DNA of 64,000 nt from Eucalyptus grandis (Eukaryota; Streptophyta; Magnoliopsida; Myrtales; Myrtaceae). Position 1 is the stretch's first letter; each line of letters opens with the position of its first letter. Made by a program: the position numbers and the translations under genes. The DNA is taken from positions 1,924,461 through 1,988,460 of the forward strand of contig NC_052618.1 in the NCBI RefSeq assembly GCF_016545825.1. The letters are read 5' to 3'. Of this stretch, positions 61,503 to 64,000 are shown piece after piece. Under the pieces are notes generated by a model. The model was given only the letters and a program-made list of their open reading frames with translations, was not told the DNA's origin and did not search any database.

Positions 61503-62881
61503 AGTTGCCCAGATATTTTAGTGTGATTTTGCTCTTCATTAAATTATTTTTCAACAACTTGTGGAAAAAAAGTTAAATAATCAATAGGTCTCATTAATTA
61601 ATGAAAAGGAGCCAAGTTTATATGTACAAAGTTCTTACTAGTCTTGTTTTTCCTTTATATCTATAAACCAAAATTGGCTTTGGTTTTCTAGATTAATTGA
61701 GATTATTTAAAAGCTGAATTTTTTTGGTCAAATTATTCATTAGGTAATTATCCTTTAACAAGATTTGGGTTTTGGTTTTCCAGATTTACTGAACTCATTA
61801 ATTGATCATTTAACCTTTGGAGTAGTTATTGGGGTGGAACTATTTTTTCTTTATTAAAAATTATTAAAACTTGTGATAATGAATAGGTTTCGTTAAATGA
61901 AGAGGGGCCAAGCCGATAATAATAATCTTCGTCGTCATCTTCCGCGCCAAGCAACATACATTCATTACGTTTGGGTTGATTAAATTAAACCTACTCTTGC
62001 ATAATAACAGGGTCAGACTTATTACGAACTCATTTTACATAAGATGTTGGGCCATAAATATTTCTAAATTCTTGTTCAAAAGTCAAGTTTACATAGTATA
62101 TGAGTAGCAAAAGTGTACGTGCATTCTCGAATGAACATATAGTTAACATTTGAAGGTTTTGCTAAATCGTCCAATATAGGCTAATTGAATTATCAATTAA
62201 TGGAAAGAAAGAAATTACTAATGGAGCAATTGGATACGTACATATATAAATAGAGAAATATATTTCGAGATTTGAATTTTTTATTTTTATGATTGCTTAC
62301 AAGATTAAAAAGATTCAAAGTAAGATTTATATAAGATTATTAATTTATACATTTATCCATTGATAGAGTGTTATATAAAACAACTATCGGGGATTTAATT
62401 TGTCAGAAAACCTTTAAAGTAAGAAGTCGTCTTTACATTACTTTATATAATAGTATGCTAGATCGACTAGCTTTAACTATGTATTTATGTGATTATTAGA
62501 GATGAATGTATGATTATTTAACCATCTATTAATCTTTTTATCGCTTAGGTATTTGTTTCAAAAGGTTGTGTTAAAAGCACAAGAAATAAAGTGACAGTTT
62601 CTTTATAGTTTTGTATGGGACTATGTTTGTAGACTCGAAAGCTAGTAACAACTTTAGGGGCTGATTATATTTTGCAGATCGTTTTAAAAAATTACAAGTT
62701 TAATAAGCACATTAAACACTGAAAATATGATTCATCCACAATTGTGCTTCTGTGATAGTTAACCATAATAAGAGGCACGAAAAATAAAATAAAAAATTTG
62801 AGGAGAATCCAATACAAAAATTATAATTCTTTCGTTCTTTTTATGTTACACATTTATTGTACTATAAAATAGGAATAGCTC

Positions 62882-63244
62882 TCAATGAGCCGGCTGGGGA
62901 GGGGATACGGGACTGAGAGCCGCAACACAGTTGTTCCATGTCTCATTGCTCCTCCTATAGACATCAGATTTTGTCCCCCTAATCGGCTTGTGGCTCGAGA
63001 TGCTCAACTCCACAAATTGGTTGTGGCAGTTCTTCCCCGCTTTCAAGAGCTCACGACAACATTCATTGGTGGGTGTAAAGGTGTCGGCAAGGAATATGAA
63101 TTGAAAGAATCCAGACCCACAATCAGATCTTATTCCCTTTCCGCAATCAGGGTTTCCAACCTTGGCGAAGGTAGCCGTAGGAAGCAATGCAATAGGGACG
63201 ACCAACAAGATCATAAGAGCGGACAAGTTCTTCGGTGTTGCCAT
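62882..63244 (-). CDS. DD11-like secreted cysteine-rich protein, duplicon B (intact)
   Basis: 120 aa, differing from array copy 1 at four places: V18I, K23T, L46F and K89R. Signal peptide 1-27 (TFA|KVG) and all six cysteines (C34, C42, C62, C63, C73, C106) are present, with ECCRELLKAGKNCH and SNETWNNC. The C4 tract and 'cacgac' site are normal. TATA box at 63329-63336, AATAAA at 62853-62858. Upstream flank runs without a junction to the window end. This is the allelic-style counterpart of the transposon-split gene in duplicon A and the clearest non-tandem type 1 gene here. Confidence 0.88.
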   Translation of the reverse strand: MATPKNLSALMILLVVPIALLPTATFAKVGNPDCGKGIRSDCGSGFFQFIFLADTFTPTNECCRELLKAGKNCHNQFVELSISSHKPIRGTKSDVYRRSNETWNNCVAALSPVSPPQPAH

Positions 63245-63328
63245 TATGGTCTTTTCGGGATAGGAGGGTTAGAAAATTGTTTGAGATTGTTGATCATTTG
63301 ATGATGCAGTTGATCTAGAGATGAGAAC

Positions 63329-63336
63329 TTATATAG
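63329..63336 (-). promoter_or_regulatory. TATA box of the duplicon B type 1 gene
   Basis: CTATATAA on the minus strand, 85 bp upstream of the ATG at 63244. Confidence 0.7.
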
Positions 63337-64000
63337 CTCGAGGGAAGTAGTGCATTAATGAAATCAATTCATCGGTTAAGATTCAGAAATTTATGTAGGA
63401 AACGTGTAAAATTATTTCTTTGGCAATAAATGCAATGATTGAGGGCCTTGTTATTTGACTTTTTTTCCAGGTCAATCATTTGCCATTAAAAAAAAAAGTA
63501 TTAATGAGTTACTTGGTTGAAGAGAATTATCTGTAAACAAAAATACTTATTTCCAATTTGACTTTCAATCCCACATTTGATATATAATATGAACTAGTGA
63601 CATGCCCTCTGTTTAAAATAATTTTATAAAATTAAATTAGCTTAAAACGTTTCACCATATATACTCTGGTAAAAATGGCCACAATTAAGTTTTAGAACTT
63701 ATCTAAAACAGACCCTAAAACACATAAGGATAAATGGTTGCCACCAACTTGGGGATGGTTCAAAATGAACCGAGAACTTGCTGAAAGCCCACTGACCAAA
63801 CCTACAGCCGGTTTGGTAGGGGGATACCTAGCCTGAGTTTAGGCCTCCGGAGTTAGAGAATGGACTCCTTGAGACCACTGCATTCGCGAAAAAGTGAATA
63901 AAGCGTGACTATTCTACTGTACAGTAAAAGCAATAACGGCATGGGAAATAATTGCCGAAACCGACGAACACAAACAGTCCAAGAATGAGGAAACGAAGAA

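Larger units (their letters stand above)
52180..64000. repeat. Duplicon B (runs past the window end)
   Basis: Second copy of duplicon A, in the same orientation. It contains the inactivated type 2 gene (53400-53762), a B-only inverted-repeat element with a flanking 270-bp direct duplication (54519-55576), a B-only copia-bearing insertion (57490-58523), TIR elements (59105-60720) and an intact type 1 gene (62882-63244). It lacks the Ogre-like element of A. Confidence 0.9.

Overview
This is plant nuclear DNA, AT-rich and dominated by repeats. The only recognisable host genes belong to one small-secreted-protein family, which resembles the plant-specific DOWN-REGULATED IN DIF1 11 (DD11) / prolamin-like cysteine-rich proteins of the female gametophyte. 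All copies lie on the minus strand. Gene family and transposon types fit a dicot. Some GC-rich elements look like Myrtaceae (Eucalyptus-type) repeats, but the sequence alone does not prove that.

Layout. (1) 1-27420: a head-to-tail array of ten ~2.78-kb units, each with one 363-bp gene locus. Copies 1 and 10 are intact (120 codons). The eight between them carry 1-2 bp indels confined to one 21-bp stretch of the gene. (2) 27421-~28704: a GC-richer segment of unknown origin, rich in GCCCA motifs. (3) ~28705-39485, continued at 49347-~50150: duplicon A, with an intact divergent paralogue (type 2, 29925-30287) and a type 1 gene. (4) 39486-49346: a ~9.9-kb Ogre/Tat-like Ty3-gypsy element on the minus strand, apparently non-autonomous. 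It sits inside the type 1 gene of duplicon A and has removed part of that gene. (5) ~50150-52179: a decayed Ty1-copia fragment and a TIR/MITE-like element. (6) ~52180-64000: duplicon B, a second copy of duplicon A, with a nonsense-mutated type 2 gene (53400-53762) and an intact type 1 gene (62882-63244). It continues past the window edge.

Reading the layers together: an ancient duplication separated type 1 and type 2. A ~11-12 kb block holding both was later duplicated (A and B), and a type 1 unit was amplified into the ten-copy array. Comparing the array with the single copies fixes the unit junction, because array units join exactly where homology between the upstream flank and the downstream flank stops. 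Four loci look able to encode a full secreted protein (1592-1954, 26650-27012, 29925-30287, 62882-63244). The other ten are frameshifted, nonsense-mutated or transposon-split. The conserved TATA box ~85 bp upstream of the ATG is present at almost every copy, including broken ones, so truncated peptides could be transcribed.

No tRNA, rRNA, CRISPR or housekeeping gene was seen. Alignments were made by eye, so boundaries marked 'about' may be off by tens of bases.
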